From assembly GCA_903922545.1 (NCBI GenBank), contig CAIXUE010000312.1:1-6123 (forward strand): DNA of 6,123 nt, written 5' to 3'. The notes below the pieces were generated by a model. The model did no database searches, had not been told where the DNA came from, and saw only the letters and a program-made list of their open reading frames with translations. Positions 5,981-6,123 of the stretch are shown piece by piece. Position 1 is the stretch's first letter; each line of letters starts with the position of its first letter. A program made the translations under genes and the position numbers. Source of the DNA: an uncultured Alphaproteobacteria bacterium. GTDB taxonomy: Bacteria; Pseudomonadota; Alphaproteobacteria; Micropepsales; Micropepsaceae.

Positions 5981-6123
5981 TTGAGATTGTCGTTTTTGAG
6001 GGCTTCTTCCAGCGCATCGAGCCTGGGATTCCAGAAGGCGCGGATGCGCGCCAGCCAGTCCGATATTTCGGCGATGCCTTGCGGGTTCAACTGATAGATC
6101 CGCCGCTGCTTGTCGGCATGGAC
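5974..6123 (-). CDS. ArsR-family transcriptional regulator (partial, C-terminal 49 residues)
   Basis: The right edge cuts this minus-strand gene; 49 codons and a TGA stop are visible. The piece reads KQRRIYQLNPQGIAEISDWL followed by ARIRAFWNPRLDALEEALK. This matches the end of the winged helix (the RR.Y.L.P..L wing strand) and the C-terminal dimerisation helix with its FW..RLDALE pattern, as seen in ArsR regulators paired with AHSA1 proteins. No metal-binding cysteines can be judged, because the DNA-binding helices and N-terminus lie outside the window. The short spacing to the SRPBCC gene implies one transcript and, by family habit, autoregulation from a promoter beyond the right edge. Confidence 0.8.
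   Translation of the reverse strand, partial: VHADKQRRIYQLNPQGIAEISDWLARIRAFWNPRLDALEEALKNDNLKR

Noticed and set aside
5970..6017. N-terminal extension of the SRPBCC protein to an ATG at 6017
   Set aside because: It would overlap the ArsR reading frame; the ATG at 5969 has a strong ribosome-binding site and starts just ahead of the fold.

Overview
The window is a compact, GC-rich stretch of ordinary bacterial chromosome. Protein similarity recognised by eye (UbiA, UbiD, RsmE, a METTL20/ETFB-type methyltransferase, an ArsR/SRPBCC pair) and gene style point to an alphaproteobacterium; I cannot name the genus. Coding density is close to 100%: the largest gap between genes is about 50 bases. I see no rRNA, tRNA, CRISPR array, insertion sequence, phage gene or attachment site.

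Layout. (1) From about 4292 down to the left edge, four minus-strand genes follow each other closely: ubiA (4-hydroxybenzoate polyprenyltransferase), a seven-beta-strand methyltransferase resembling the ETF-beta lysine methyltransferases, an APC-superfamily amino acid transporter, and ubiD (3-polyprenyl-4-hydroxybenzoate decarboxylase), which is cut by the left edge. Junctions are a 4-base ATGA overlap, about 51 bases, and 23 bases, so a single transcript is plausible. (2) Divergent from ubiA, on the plus strand, lie rsmE (16S rRNA m3U1498 methyltransferase) and, overlapping it by ATGA, a small gene for a secreted protein of unknown function. (3) Converging on this pair from the right edge is a minus-strand pair: the 3' end of an ArsR-family regulator and an AHSA1/SRPBCC-fold protein. 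The two convergent transcription units share the four bases TTAG, which hold both stop codons.

How the genes fit together. UbiA and UbiD perform two early steps of ubiquinone synthesis: prenylation of 4-hydroxybenzoate, then decarboxylation of the product. The methyltransferase between them may modify the beta subunit of electron-transfer flavoprotein, whose electrons enter the ubiquinone pool; that makes a respiratory theme for the cluster, but it is inference. The transporter has no obvious link to it. The ArsR/SRPBCC pair is a common two-gene arrangement in which the regulator probably controls its own small operon.

I found no clearly novel system. The points most worth a second look are the methyltransferase placed between two ubiquinone genes, the unnamed secreted protein coupled to rsmE (with an exact 12-base tandem duplication at its signal-peptide cleavage site), the very tight ubiA/rsmE divergent junction, and the shared stop codons.
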